The notes below the pieces were generated by a model. That model was not told the origin of the DNA. It saw nothing but the letters and a program-made list of their open reading frames with translations, and ran no database searches. A DNA stretch of 64,000 bases from contig OX336389.2 in assembly GCA_946902985.2 (NCBI GenBank), forward strand, positions 984,930,482 to 984,994,481, given 5' to 3'. Shown piece by piece: positions 33,596-44,875 of the stretch. The position numbers and the translations under genes are program-made. Position 1 is the stretch's first letter. Every line of letters starts with the position of its first letter. This stretch comes from Meconema thalassinum (Eukaryota > Arthropoda > Insecta > Orthoptera > Tettigoniidae).

Positions 33596-33974
33596 AGTTC
33601 TTTGAGTTTGATTTACAGCTAGCAAAGTGCAAAAAATTACGAGCCTTACAGTAGTCGCATATGATGTGTAACATCTGACATAGAAGAAACCTCACGTGAA
33701 ATTGTTGATACACCGGTATTTTATACTATTATTGGCACAAATATTAATCTATTGTAAAATGGAGTGTTTTACAGATATTGCAGTTTATAATACGGAACTC
33801 ATTTTATTAGATGATTTGTAGCTTCCACCAGCACTAGCCTAAATAAAGAATACGATATGGATCAACTAGATTAATAGACGCGACACCGCCCATAACCTTA
33901 AATTCCTTATAAACAGGTCCTCTTCATTCACAGACCAACACGTAATTTCATATGGATTCTGTTAAAATGAGTCA

Positions 33975-34173
33975 AAGGAAGGAAGGAAGATTGTAGTTTT
34001 ACGTGACTGTGAATCTTGTGATTATGAGCCACGGGACCTCCTTTTAACGTGGAATCCGGACCACAGGACATGGCATTTCACTTCGAAAATCTCACATGCA
34101 TTGACCGGGAATCGAACCCGGACCGCCTTGGTGAGAGGCATACAGCTAGACCGCTGAGCCACCACGCCCCTAA
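33975..34173 (-). mobile_element. S4 SINE, full length
   Basis: 199 bp reverse copy with a GGAA-repeat tail at the left and the head complement GACCGCTGAGCCACCACGCC at the right. The duplication AAAATGAGTCA is perfect (33964-33974, 34174-34184). Confidence 0.93.
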
Positions 34174-34234
34174 AAAATGAGTCATATTGATATGATGAAT
34201 ATCGTTTAAAATGATAATCTGGTAGCAAAAATAT

Positions 34235-34330
34235 CTACCCCGTCCGGGTTTCGAACCCAAGATCTCTAGATTCACAGTCATAAGCACTAACCCCACAGCT
34301 ATTTCGACTACGCAAATTTCGTGCACAAGA
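34235..34330 (-). mobile_element. tRNA-like SINE head remnant
   Basis: The B box complement GGGTTTCGAACCCAAGATC and an A box-like segment (ATAAGCACTAACCCCACAGC) are spaced as in a tRNA head. No body assignable to the other families. Confidence 0.4.
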
Positions 34331-34820
34331 TGGTGACTTATTTCCACGTTCCAATAATACTGCATCACGGAATTAAGTTTCATTTATATTTTGCGTGTTT
34401 CGATAATGTTCCTGCGTGAAATTGAGTTTAAAATGCCTTATGAATAGGCCCTCTTGTGAGTAAAGAGAATGTATTCAGTAATAGTTCATGAAGGCTTGTT
34501 CAATTCTCGTATAACCACAACGATTATATTATATTGATGACTGCATTACCGTTATGTGGGTTAATATTTGAATAGCCATTGTGCAGAAACATAATACCGG
34601 CAATGCCGACTATTTACAATGTTTGATATTAAGGCATTTTACCTTTTAAATACTGATACGAAGACTTCGAACATGTACCATGTCATTTGTTTCAATCACT
34701 TGACACCAGAGTTCGCATGAGCGATTTCCGTTCAATAGGCCTATGTCATATACCTTCCACATGGCCGAGAGTACGTCATGGTATCAATTTCTGACACCGC
34801 GCGCTCATTGTTTCTCGTAC

Positions 34821-34930
34821 CACTGCCCGCTGGATCGATCGATCGAGCGGGCAGTGCATACTTCTGTTTTCCACCACTGCCATCTAGTACACTTCCGTTC
34901 GATCGATCGAGCGGGCAGTGCATACTTCCG
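34821..34930. repeat. GATC-centred palindrome and direct repeat
   Basis: CACTGCCCGCT (34821-34831) and AGCGGGCAGTG (34846-34856) are perfect 11-bp inverted arms around GGATCGATCGATCG. GATCGATCGAGCGGGCAGTG recurs at about 34901-34920. Confidence 0.9.
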
Positions 34931-34980
34931 TTCGATCCACCAATGCCATCTCGATACTTCCGATCCACTTCCGTCCCCAA

Positions 34981-35650
34981 TTTTCAAAATCACTCCCACA
35001 AAACTATCCAGCAACCGAGCGGAAAGATGTTACACATCAACAAAGAAAAAAATCCAAGCCAGAGTATTCAGAATGTCAGAAAAATAATCCTGGACAGATA
35101 GGCTACTATTACTGTAAAATTTGTGATTTTATTATTTTCTTAATCCTGAATATTATGTCACGTTGAAAAGGTAACAATTATATAACTCGCCTTGAAGTTT
35201 GATTCTCCCTAATCTCCATACTACTAGGCACACTGTTGAGAAAGTTAATGCCACCTAAATCCAAAGTTATGCCTAAACTACATGGAATGAGGTATATTTT
35301 GTCTTCTTTTATGTAAATAGTCAGAATAGGCAAATGCAATAATTAACTTCGAAATAGACTTTTTGTGTCGAGTAAAATCGTCACTACGAGCTTCTACTAA
35401 ATGAAACGAGTACATGGGAACACATTAGACGGGGCTGATGACTAAGATGTCCCATGCCCTAGAATGAACTAACAACAAATTCGGTTTTATTTCACTTAAA
35501 CTCCGACGTCTAAGACATGCAGTGAGAGCAGGCGTGAAGGGGTGTAAAGGGTCTCTTGCCCCCCTACCTCTCACTGATAGTCATAAAAAATACGCTGATA
35601 TGAACAAAAATCAACTTATGGGATGTTCAAAAATTTCGATTAAGTACTAA
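34981..35650. other. No gene recognised
   Basis: Unique-looking sequence. A short retroelement-tail-like motif, GACGGGGCTGATGACTAAGA, is at 35430. Confidence 0.3.
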
Positions 35651-35879
35651 CTTATGAGCCGCCTTGTATAGTCTCAGGGTAAGTATTGAGGGTTCAATTC
35701 CAGGCTCTGTCTAGGGTTGGAACTGGGTACAATCAGCCTCGTGAGGAAAAATTGAGAAGACGTGGGTTCGATTCTTAACAGAGGTTTTCCATGGTTTCCC
35801 ACTTCTACTCCAGCAAATACCAGGTTGGTTCCTAATGTAAGGCCTCGGCGACCTCCTCCTAGCTCCTAAAACAAACAAA

Positions 35880-36152
35880 ACCCCGTGGCACTGCAGCCCC
35901 TGAAGAGCTTAGGCCTTCCAAGTGACCGCTGCCCAGCCATTTGGCCTGTAGATTAAGCGTAGTCAGCCCGTCAGGTCCCCTCGGTCGTTTATCGTGGTCC
36001 CCATGACTGGGGCGCTACCTCACTGTCGGACAGTTACTCAATTGTCTTCACGAGTCTGAGTGCAGCCCGTTCCAGCCCTCGCGTCAGTTTCTAAAATCCA
36101 TGACGGAGCCGGGAATCAAACCCTGGGCCTCCGGGTGCGAGGTAGGCGCTCA
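35880..36152 (-). mobile_element. S8 SINE inserted in S2
   Basis: CCCCGTGGCACTGCAGCCCC, GACCGCTGCCCAGCCATTTG and the B box complement GGGAATCAAACCCTGGGCC. Confidence 0.8.
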
Positions 36153-36178
36153 TAAATCCTACCCTCAATTACAAATAC

Positions 36179-36474
36179 ACCCACGGCGTAGCCGTGCACC
36201 ATGTCCGCGCGGGCAGTTGCAGCGAGTCCGGAGTCCAGGCGGAGCCAATGGCTACCCTGAGTGTGGTTTATCCCTGGGTTTTACCTTCAAGGCAAATTCT
36301 GGGATAGTACCTTACTTTCAAGTCCCGGGTCACCTACCCAATCCCTGACAATTCAGTAACACACACTTGTACAGTCATCACAGGAATCCAGATTATCAGA
36401 CATGTTCAACACACATCAAATACACAGGGCTGATGACCAAGATGTTCCAAGACCCTTAACTGAATAACAACAAC
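36179..36474 (+). mobile_element. S2b SINE inserted in S2 tail
   Basis: Head ACGGCGTAGCCGTGCACCAT, body GTGTGGTTTATCCCTGG, tail TTAACTGAATAACAACAACA. Confidence 0.75.
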
Positions 36475-36689
36475 AACTAATACAGCCATTACAATGACAC
36501 AGTGTCCAGACAGATTCCACGCAGACAAGTACACGGGACTACAACAGCCACGATGTCGGAAAGCCCCTAAATGACTCGACAACAACAACAAAGAATTTAT
36601 GTAGATCAAAACTATAACACAAAGTGTATCGCTGCAGCAAAGAAAAGAAAGGTATAGTTGCAATAAAAAAAGCACAAGTTTACATTTTC

Positions 36690-36945
36690 ATTTGAGACTG
36701 CTTTGCCTTTCAGCAACCAGTCTAGTCTGCAAGCCTCTGTTTGCGAACAAGTAGCCTCCATGATCTCCTATTAGCAGTTAGCAAAGTGGACTTCTCTGTT
36801 TCTATACCTCTCACTTCGAAATCTTTCAATACTGAATCTAACCATAGCCTCCTAGGATTACTTCTGATTTTCTTACCCTCTACAGCTGAAGTCATTAACC
36901 ACTTGGGTAATCGCTCCTCCCCACCATCGGAATCTGCTCAAGTAA
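36690..36945 (-). pseudogene. LINE 3'-end relic, second copy
   Basis: It matches 15750-16000 over CCAGTCTAGTCTGCAAGCCT, TGATCTCCTATTAGCAGTTA and TCACTTCGAAATCTTTCAAT. It is shorter and lacks the LYGSESW part. Confidence 0.7.
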
Positions 36946-37281
36946 GGCTAGCAAGCTGCTTCACTTTTACTTTCTAAACCTGCTAAAAATGTCAGGAACA
37001 AGTTTGAAGTTTTTAAAAAATATTAAGAATTTGTATCATATCTGTCTTGGCCGTCTTTCTAGCCCACCTGTTGAGAAATTTCTTAATCTCAAGTATCTGT
37101 AGACTATTTTAAACTGACAGTGTGGCGCAGTTGACAAGTCCCTTGTTCCCAAGATTGTGTGATCAAAGCCCGTGACAGTCGACGTTTAGAAGTTTATAAA
37201 ATCGAAAGATTTTCTCGACGCCTCGACGTCTCCGAAATCACAGCAACTAAATTGGATGTTAAAATAATGATAATAACTAGT

Positions 37282-37614
37282 TTTTTTTTTTTTTTAGCGT
37301 ATGGCTTTTAGTGCCGGGAGTGTCCGAGGACATGTTCGGCTCGCCAGTTTTGTAGCTGCTTCGAGACGGACACCCAATGGGTGAGCTACAAGTACCGTTG
37401 GGGAGGAAAGTTGGAAGGGAAGGGCGAGGAGTTGGAAGGTAGCGGCTGTGGCCTATAGTGAGGGACCAACCCCGGCATTTGCCTGGAAGGAAGATGGGAA
37501 ATCACAGAAGACCATCTTTAAGGTTGCCGGCGGGGGGATTCGAACCTCCTCGCCTCCCGGATGTGAGCGACTGCCATTAGTCATGCCGTAACCACCACGG
37601 CTAACTCACCCGGT
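37282..37614 (-). mobile_element. S7 SINE, full length
   Basis: 333 bp, reverse, with a T run at the left (A tail) and the head complement GCCGTAACCACCACGGCTAA at the right. B box complement GGGGATTCGAACCTCC. A perfect 12-bp duplication ATAATAACTAGT flanks it (37270-37281, 37615-37626). Confidence 0.93.
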
Positions 37615-37629
37615 ATAATAACTAGTGAA

Positions 37630-38365
37630 CCCATGTGAGAACACTCGCGTGTGTATAGTCCACCCGTCCGGCCCTATTGGTATGCGGGCTCGACGCGTTA
37701 CAGATATGGCAGGGGCAATCGCCTTATTTTTTGGTTTAAAGGCACTTTTTAAACAAATTGGCGACATTTACGAAATCATAGTACAATTCGTGACTGCTGT
37801 GGGTAATTCTCTTTATTTTGAATGCTCATTTGTTACAATCGGTTACTTGTGTACGCCCCATGTGTAGGCCTATACAACAAGCTGACTGCGTGGTCAGCGG
37901 TAATGTTCTCGCTGGCTAGGCCTAAGGTTGAAGGATCGATTCCTAACGCAGTCAGCTGGCATTTGAGGGTGCGCAAATGCGAGGGTGCCGTGTCAGTAGA
38001 TTTACTGGCACGTTAAAGATCCCATTGGGGCAATATTCCGGCACCCCAGAGTCTCTAAAAGCCGCTGATGTTAAAAGGGACGTAAAAACTAATAACATTA
38101 TTATTATTATTATGTAGGCCTATATAACACCCGCCTGGCTTTACTGTTAGACGGGTTCGACGTGACACAGTTCTGCCAGAAGTTATCGACTTGTTCAATT
38201 GTTTCAACGCACTTTATAAACAAATAAATATATTGACTTTTCAAGAAATGCAAGGTTTTTCCTGTACTATTGAGACGTTTTGGAAGATTTTTCTACAAAC
38301 CACTGCTTCTAGCTCCCTCTGATTTCAGGGCTAACGTTTTCTGAAACATACACTTTAGCGTTTCA
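37630..38365 (+). repeat. R1 dimer split by an S3 SINE
   Basis: Monomer A (37630-37874) has GAGAACACTCGCG, TTGGTATGCGGGCTCGACGC and ATGGCAGGGGCAATCG. Monomer B (38113-38365) has GGCTTTACTGTTAGACGGGT and TTCTGCCAGAAGTTATCG, ending near TGAAACATACACTTTAGCG. The S3 element lies at the A-B junction. Confidence 0.7.
37875..38112 (+). mobile_element. S3 SINE inserted in R1
   Basis: Starts near GCTGACTGCGTGGTCAGCGG, contains GGCATTTGAGGGTGCGCAAA and ends in an ATT tail. The duplication TGTAGGCCTATA is perfect (37863-37874, 38113-38124). Confidence 0.9.
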
Positions 38366-39235
38366 TATACAGTATATCTCTAGTATAAAACAATTTCCCC
38401 GATTCTTGGATGTAACGGGTAATCTCGAGAACCACTGGATGGATTTTGATATGGTTTTCACCATTCTGTAAAGGATATCTCGAGGAAGGTTTCTGCGGAA
38501 AATAATTTATTTATGATCAAAGGAAGCCAAGCAGTGAAAAAGTCGAAAAAAAAAACAGGCGTCCGTGCGCTTTTTAATCTTACGCTAGGCAAATCATTAA
38601 AAATATCTATATACTAAGAGTGTAAGAATTGTTCAGCATGAAAAGTTCTACAAAAATGTCCGCGAGAGCATATCTCTATCTTTATTACATAGCCCTGTAT
38701 AAGTGTTTTTACGTTTTCATTTCTTCCAACAATCTCCATTCAATTACTGAGGCGAGAGTTTACGAGCTAGCTAGGGGCGAGTCTATCACCCCAGATACAG
38801 CCAACAGCAAACTGTATTTTGTGTTGAGTTAAGCCTTCAGAGAAGAGTGGTTGTGTTTGGAGTTTCTCTGCAAGTGCAACTCGGTTTTTCTTCATTTCGC
38901 CGGTGAACTTTTCGTTCCGCAAAATACACAGTCAAGTTAAGATTGGACGGAAGGGGGACTTGTGTATCATGCACGTCGCCATTCTTAAATTACGTCTGAC
39001 AAGAATTCGTTGCACATGCATCTCCATGATAATATAATTAATAGTCCAGTCAGTGATTTTAACCCATCATGCCGAGACGTAAAACGGATATAGGTCGTAG
39101 TTCTTTCGAAAGAAAAGCGCTTATCGCGTAATGCATTCATAACCGTTCCCGGGCGAAGCGGGGTGGGGGTTGCTAGTGATATGATAATGATAATAATAAT
39201 AAATAACATAATGGTATATTGGCTTCCACGGTCAG
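38366..39235. other. No gene recognised
   Basis: Unique-looking. The 67-codon frame at 38629 has no recognised domain. Confidence 0.3.
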
Positions 39236-39237
39236 TG

Positions 39238-39423
39238 AATTAAAACTCAGCAATTTTCCTAGGTTTATGCCGTGTCTTGTGTGGGGTTTCGCCAAGGAAC
39301 ACCAAGCTGGCTCATCAGCGGGCTCTTGATGTCCGTGCCCGCTGATGAGCCGGCCTGGTGTTCCCCAAGAAACCCCACACATGACACGGCATAAACCTAG
39401 GAAAATTGCTTAGTTTCAATAAC
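39238..39423. repeat. 186-bp foldback element
   Basis: The left arm runs from about AGCAATTTTCCTAGGTTTAT to CTCATCAGCGGGC. The right arm mirrors it from GCCCGCTGATGAGCC to CCTAGGAAAATTGCT. The loop is about 13 bp. Arms of about 80-85 bp differ at a handful of positions. AATAAC(A)ATAATG occurs on both outer flanks. Confidence 0.9.
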
Positions 39424-40075
39424 AATAATGTTATACAAAGATTGTCCACTTTGCGGTAAGCAACCCATTCATTTTATCCTTCGTGACCCATCGGCTGGAT
39501 CACGTCTGAGTGAGAGGAGAAGGAGTATAATGTGACAGAACCATCTTCTGTGTTTCACTTGAATGCTGTGATTAATCACGACTAGCTTGCTGGGTAGTTA
39601 CTCTCGCTCAGAACAAGTTTGAGCGACATCAGACTTTAATAACAGCGCTACGTTTCGGTCTAAGCTGCAACAATACAAAGGAACATGTTGACATTTAGCT
39701 CGTGCACCGAGAGACTTTCATATGTAGCTAAAGTTATGCAGTCTTTCGAATTATATTGGACAGCAGTAATCGATCAAAGAGTTCAGTAAGACCGAAACAC
39801 GGAGCCAGTTTACTTCTCGTAATGGTTATCATAAATATCGGTTCATGCTAGTCCTTTATCACTGGTCACACATCAGCAGTACTGCTAAAGATCATTAAAT
39901 GGCCCATAACGGCTGAAGCAACAATCCGCTGCTCTTCGATGTTACCTGGGAGGGACATCTTCGAAATTCCTAAATCAACGTGTAAAATGGAAAACAGTTA
40001 AGAAAGAAGGGATTTGTCTTCTTTAAAACATTCATGAAACTGAAGGTTTTAAAAGTATTGTTCCCAACCTACCTT
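39424..40075. other. No gene recognised
   Basis: Unique-looking DNA without a convincing frame. Confidence 0.3.
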
Positions 40076-40079
40076 ATTG

Positions 40080-40520
40080 CTGTTGTTATTATTGATTCAT
40101 ATTGATATAGTGGCCATGAAGCCCCGTGTACTTGGGTGTGTGTAATATGTCTGATATCCTGTGCCATTTTGATGGCTGCAGTAATATGTGTATTAGCAAT
40201 TGAGGCTAGGATTTGGATAGAAGGCGGCCATGGCCTTAATTTAGGTACCATCCCGGCATTCGCCTGGAGTAGTAATGGGAAATGGCAGGTAACCATTTCT
40301 AGAATGACTGAGGTAGGGGTTTGGAAGTAGTGGTCAGCAGCCCCGTGTATTTGGGAAACCGCAGAACTGGTTTGATATATTGTACTTGGGGTTATTGTGA
40401 TGTCTGTGTTTGTAATTGAGGATCGACTGAAGATGAGGTGGCCGTTAAGTACTATTTCGTCATTTGCCAGGAATAAATGCGGGAAATCACGGAAAACCAC
40501 TTGTAGAATGGCCAAAGTGG
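40080..40520 (-). mobile_element. Two S2 SINE fragments in tandem
   Basis: 40080-40325 carries ATGAAGCCCCGTGTACTTGG to AATGACTGAGGTAGGGG. 40330-40520 starts again at CAGCAGCCCCGTGTATTTGG and ends at AGAATGGCCAAAGTGGGA. Both lack B boxes. Confidence 0.65.
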
Positions 40521-40527
40521 GAAATTA

Positions 40528-40865
40528 GCCGTGGTCATTACGGCGTGGCTGCAGGCAGTCGCTCACATCTAGGAGGCGAGGAGGTTCGTATCACCCCGCC
40601 GGCATACTTGAAGATGGTCTTCTGTGGGTTCCCATCTTCCTTCCAGGCAAATGCCAGGGTTGGTCCCTAACTATAGGCCACCGCCGCTACCTTCCAATTC
40701 CTCGTCCTTACATTCACACGTTCCTCCCTAGGCAACACTCCACTCGTGACGATACTTGTAGCTCACCCTATGAGTGTCCGCATAGATGCAGTTACAAACT
40801 CAGGCGAGCCGGATATGTCCTCGGACACTCCCGGCACTAAAAGCCATATGCTTTAAAAAATCTTA
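40528..40865 (+). mobile_element. S7 SINE copy
   Basis: TTAGCCGTGGTCATTACGGC, GGCGAGGAGGTTCGTATCAC (B box region), CGGACACTCCCGGCACTAAA and an A-rich tail. Older than the 37.3 kb copy by eye. Confidence 0.85.
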
Positions 40866-40899
40866 CTTGTCCTATGGAGGTACACGGGACTGATGATCC

Positions 40900-41510
40900 C
40901 CACTACAGCCATCGTATGAGCGGTTTTCTGCAGTACCCTACGTCTACTTGAAGCAAATGGCTCTTAACGTAAGGCCACGGCCATCTCCTTCCCAATCCTA
41001 GCCCTCGATTACAAAATTGCATACTACTATAACAATAACCCCTGGCACTACAGCCCATGAAGAGCCTAGGCCTATCAAGCGACCGCTGCCCAGTCATCTG
41101 GCCTGCAGATATTGGGGTGACGCGTGACCAGCGCATCGGGTCCCCTCGGCCGTTAATCTTGGCACTGCCTCACTGTCAGACAGCTACTCAATTGTCCTCA
41201 CGAGGCTAAGTGCACCCCGATCCAGCCATCACGTCAGTTTCTAAAATCCCTGACGGAGCCAGGAATCGAACCCGGGGCCTCTGGGTGAGAGGCAGGTGCA
41301 CTACCCCAATACCACGGGGCCGGCTGCATACTACTGTAGACACCACAATAATACAGGCTATCAGGCAAATGCTATATATATTATATATACAAGTACACTG
41401 GGCTAAATAACCACGAGAACCAATTCCCTAAATGAAAACAACAACACGGGACTGATGCCCATGATGTTGCAAGTCCTTAATAGAAACAACACCATATCTG
41501 TTATTCATAC
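40900..41510 (+). mobile_element. S2 SINE 3' part interrupted by S8
   Basis: 40900-41028 (GGTTTTCTGCAGTACCCTAC to GATTACAAAATTGCATACTA) continues at 41325-41440 (ACACCACAATAATACAGGCT onward). The last 70 bp are a partial second tail. Confidence 0.75.
41029..41324 (-). mobile_element. S8 SINE, full length, inserted in S2
   Basis: 296 bp. CCCCTGGCACTACAGCCCAT at the 3' end, B box complement GGAATCGAACCCGGGGCC, head complement ACCCCAATACCACGGGGCC. A perfect 11-bp duplication TGCATACTACT flanks it (41018-41028, 41325-41335). Confidence 0.92.
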
Positions 41511-42224
41511 AGTAGTCTCAGTGAAGCTTGCAATGATAAACTGTAAGCGCATTTCTTACAATCCCTTTGCCAATGAGACGAATAGCCTGGCTCCGCCCTC
41601 AATATTTACACTAGCAAATGTGTGACTGGGATCCCCCCACTCCTCTTTAAGAAGTTACCCCTTCACCACAATAAAGCCATTCAGTCTCTGACGTGGGTGG
41701 GCCGGCAGCCCAGCATAGGGACGTGTTTGGATAGGAGGCAGTGTGTACACGGTCATTACTCAGCTTCCCTAGAGAGGAAATCACGTCCGCCTTGTCATCT
41801 TCATCGTCTACTCCTGGGTGTGACCTCCGAACCTCCAACAGTGAGCAAGCCGGAGGGATGCAAAAATCCAAAACAAAAAATTAAAATTAATAAATAAATT
41901 GAATAAATAATAATAAATAATAATAAATAAAAAATATAAATGGATGAATGTGTGAGTGATCATTTGCCAAGTCATTGTTAGCTGTGGAAATTGGTCCAAA
42001 ATCAAAATGCGAGGATTACTTTCGTGGTAATCTGCAGGAGGAGTTACGTGTATACCCATCAGACTGCTGCATTCCACCTCCCACACCGGAATATCCATCA
42101 TCTGAAGTCTCTTAAGCCCGTATCACACGGCACTCGCTAGCAAGGAAGCTGTTGTGTAAGCTGATATCCTCATTTTTCGAAAGGTGAGATATCTTTTTAT
42201 TCACGATATCCTGCCTACTGTAAG
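41511..42224. other. No gene recognised
   Basis: An AT-rich AAT/AATA stretch at about 41875-41940. The overlapping 70-97-codon frames near 41.6-42.1 kb have no recognised domain. Confidence 0.3.
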
Positions 42225-42350
42225 ATTGTGCACCCTGGAGTGAAATATCACGTCCTGTGGTTTGGATGCCACGTAAAATAGGAGGTCAAGAGGCTCGTGA
42301 TTGCGAGATTAACGGCCACAAGAAAAATAAAAGTTCCTTCCTGCTTCCTT
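42225..42350 (+). mobile_element. S4 SINE, 5'-truncated
   Basis: ATCACGTCCTGTGGTTTGGA, ATAGGAGGTCAAGAGGCTCG and a TTCCTTCCTGCTTCC tail. The tRNA head is absent. Confidence 0.7.
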
Positions 42351-43135
42351 CAAAACGTTTAGCCTAAAACAACACAATATAATAGGGAAAAAAATCAGAA
42401 ATAGGCCTACAAGAAACTTAACAAACCTGCCAGCCCTTCATATAATCAGTTGTTCACCAAATCCCAACCCTCATAACAAGGAGATGTTCACCATACAACA
42501 ACTCTTATGTTGCTAAGCCTTGCAGGAGCGAAGAGAACGATTTCCATCCTCTCATTTACAATGACTAACAGGAATGAATTTTATAAACTATTTTAGAATT
42601 GTCTGTACCAGACAGGATGTTGTATTCTATTGCAACGCATTTGCACTTACTTAACAACCAGATGTGTACCTACGTACAAGCTAGACATTTTAATTTCAAA
42701 GCGTGCTAATACCCACGCATGGCGTGTCACCAGAGCAACAGCTTTCTAAAGTCGTACGTAATGCTCACATTGATTAGGTCTTTGCTCTCGTATGATACTT
42801 CCAACTATAATTATTATGATAATAGGGGAGTGCGTGAAATGCCTATGGAAATGAGCCCCATGCTTTATGATCCGGTTTCTGCATATGTCTCCACTGTCTC
42901 GAAGATTTGGTGCACACATCTGAAAATGGTGCAACTCATAATCAATAAGACAATGAATAATCGTAAGGTGTTAAATATTCAAATTCAAATTCCTGATTTG
43001 GAATAATTCCCATTTGCCTGAGTTTCTGAATGGTATCGACACAGTCAAGTGAAGAGAATTGTGATGAAAATCAATAATAGTAAATCAAAGATAATAGAAT
43101 GCAACTGGAAGTAGTCAGAAACGCGTACTTTTTTG
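42351..43135. other. No gene recognised
   Basis: The 95-codon frame 42719-43006 has no recognised domain. Confidence 0.3.
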
Positions 43136-43137
43136 AA

Positions 43138-43472
43138 TTTGCCGGCTCTGCCAAGAAATTTAATTTTGGTTTGAGGGCTGGAACGGGGTACACTCAGCCT
43201 CATCAGGCAAAACTGAGGAGAGGTGGGTTCGAATCCTACCTCAGCCATCCTGAAAGTGGTTTTCCGTGGTTTCTCCACATCTACTCCAGGCAAATGACGG
43301 GATGGTACCTAACTGAAGGCCACGGCGGCTTTCTACCTAAATCCTACCTCAATTACACATACACACACTAGTACAGACATCACAGTGACACAGGTTATCG
43401 GACATACACTACACACACTCAAGTACACAGGGCTACATGACCGCGATGTCGCAAAGCCCCTAAAGAATCAAC
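43138..43472 (+). mobile_element. S2 SINE, lacks head
   Basis: It starts at the end of the B box region (GGCTCTGCCAAGAAATTTAA) and is complete to CAAAGCCCCTAAAGAATCAACAACAACAA. Internal similarity to other S2 copies is high. Confidence 0.88.
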
Positions 43473-43564
43473 AACAACAAATGTTATTGGATTGGCAAGT
43501 GCAAGGCAACAGGAGCGTTTCATCAAATCAGTGTAAGGACTGAAGACTTAAACAACAAAGGTTA

Positions 43565-44165
43565 ATCACTTACATATGCAGTACGTAAGAACAGTCAAAA
43601 TCTAAGGTTCGCGAATCAAATGCATTTTCCAAATCAATAGCTGTGATGTAGAGTTCTCCTCCTTCCTTACTTATGTATTCGTCCAGCAGTGTTCTCAACA
43701 CCGTTATATTGTCACTGGTTCTCATCCCTTTTCTAAATCCTTATTCGAGTTTTGTGAACACTGAACAACCTTCCACCCACACTGTTAAACGCTTGGCTAC
43801 AATCCAGTGTATATTTTACTCAAGTTTGTAAACCAATACTATGCAACTATAATTAATTAGTTTTAATGTTCTACTCGTTTCTTTGTATTGGGCAAGTAGG
43901 CACTCCAGATACGCCCTAGGAAATCTAGCTTTTTCAAAAATCTTGTTGAAGATGTTCCCTAAACTTTTTTTTTTATCAAGAACTCATTTCTACCAAATTC
44001 TTTCCAGAATCCCTTCGTTATCTCCGAAATAGCACCGGTTTTTTCCTCTTTCACTTTTTAACATTACTTCCCTGACTTAATCTATCGATATGTCTTCGTC
44101 TAGCATAGGTCTATGCAGAGTGACCCCCAATCCCCTTAAGACATTAATCTCTTCTCGATTTGTCT
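43565..44165 (-). pseudogene. Degenerate LINE reverse-transcriptase fragment
   Basis: The minus-strand translation gives, in order, TGAISEITKGFWKEFG, then IFNKIFEKARFPRAYLE (after a frame change at an A-rich run near 43965), NYSCIVLVYK, VAKRLTVWVEGC, GFRKGMRTSDNI and YITAIDLENAFDS. GFRKG...DNI and the D..NAFD segment are RT motif regions before and at domain A, including the first catalytic Asp. In-frame stops occur just before GFRKG, after LVYKLE and near the upstream end. Motifs with the YxDD box are absent. It is dead and incomplete at both ends. Confidence 0.82.
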
Positions 44166-44219
44166 AGTTAGCATTCAGATTTAACAGATTGTTATAATCT
44201 ACTTAAAATGCAGTAATCT

Positions 44220-44387
44220 GATTCATTTACTTACTTACTTACTCACTGACTGACTGATTGACTTAATTACTTGCTTGCTTACTTACTTACTTACTCTTAC
44301 TTTCTTACATACTTACTTACTCAGGCCTACTTACTTACTTACTTACTTACTCTTACTTTCTTACATACTTACTTACTTACTCAGGCC

Positions 44388-44419
<32 letters not shown>

Positions 44420-44527
44420 CTTACTTTCTTACATACTTACTTACTTACTCAGGCCTACTTACTTACTTACTTGCTTACTTACTTACTTACTCTTACTTTC
44501 TTACATACTTACTTACTTACTCAGGCC

Positions 44528-44583
<56 letters not shown>

Positions 44584-44737
44584 CTTACTTTCTTACATAC
44601 TTACTTACTTACTCAGGCCTACTTACTTACTTACTTACTTACTCTTACTTTCTTACATACTTACTTACTTACTCAGGCCTACTTACTTACTTACTTACTT
44701 ACTTACTTTCTTACATACTTACTTACTCAGGCCTACA

Positions 44738-44773
<36 letters not shown>

Positions 44774-44833
44774 CTTACTTTCTTACATACTTACTTACTT
44801 ACTCAGGCCTACTTACTTACTTACTTACTTACT

Positions 44834-44875
<42 letters not shown>

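Larger units (their letters stand above)
35655..36595 (+). mobile_element. S2 SINE broken by S8 and S2b
   Basis: S2 pieces in order: 35655-35878 (head and body to GACCTCCTCCTAGCTCCT), 36153-36178 (AATCCTACCCTCAATTACAA) and 36475-36595 (ACTAATACAGCCATTACAAT to CGACAACAACAACAAAG). They join in register, so this is one element with two later insertions. Confidence 0.78.
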
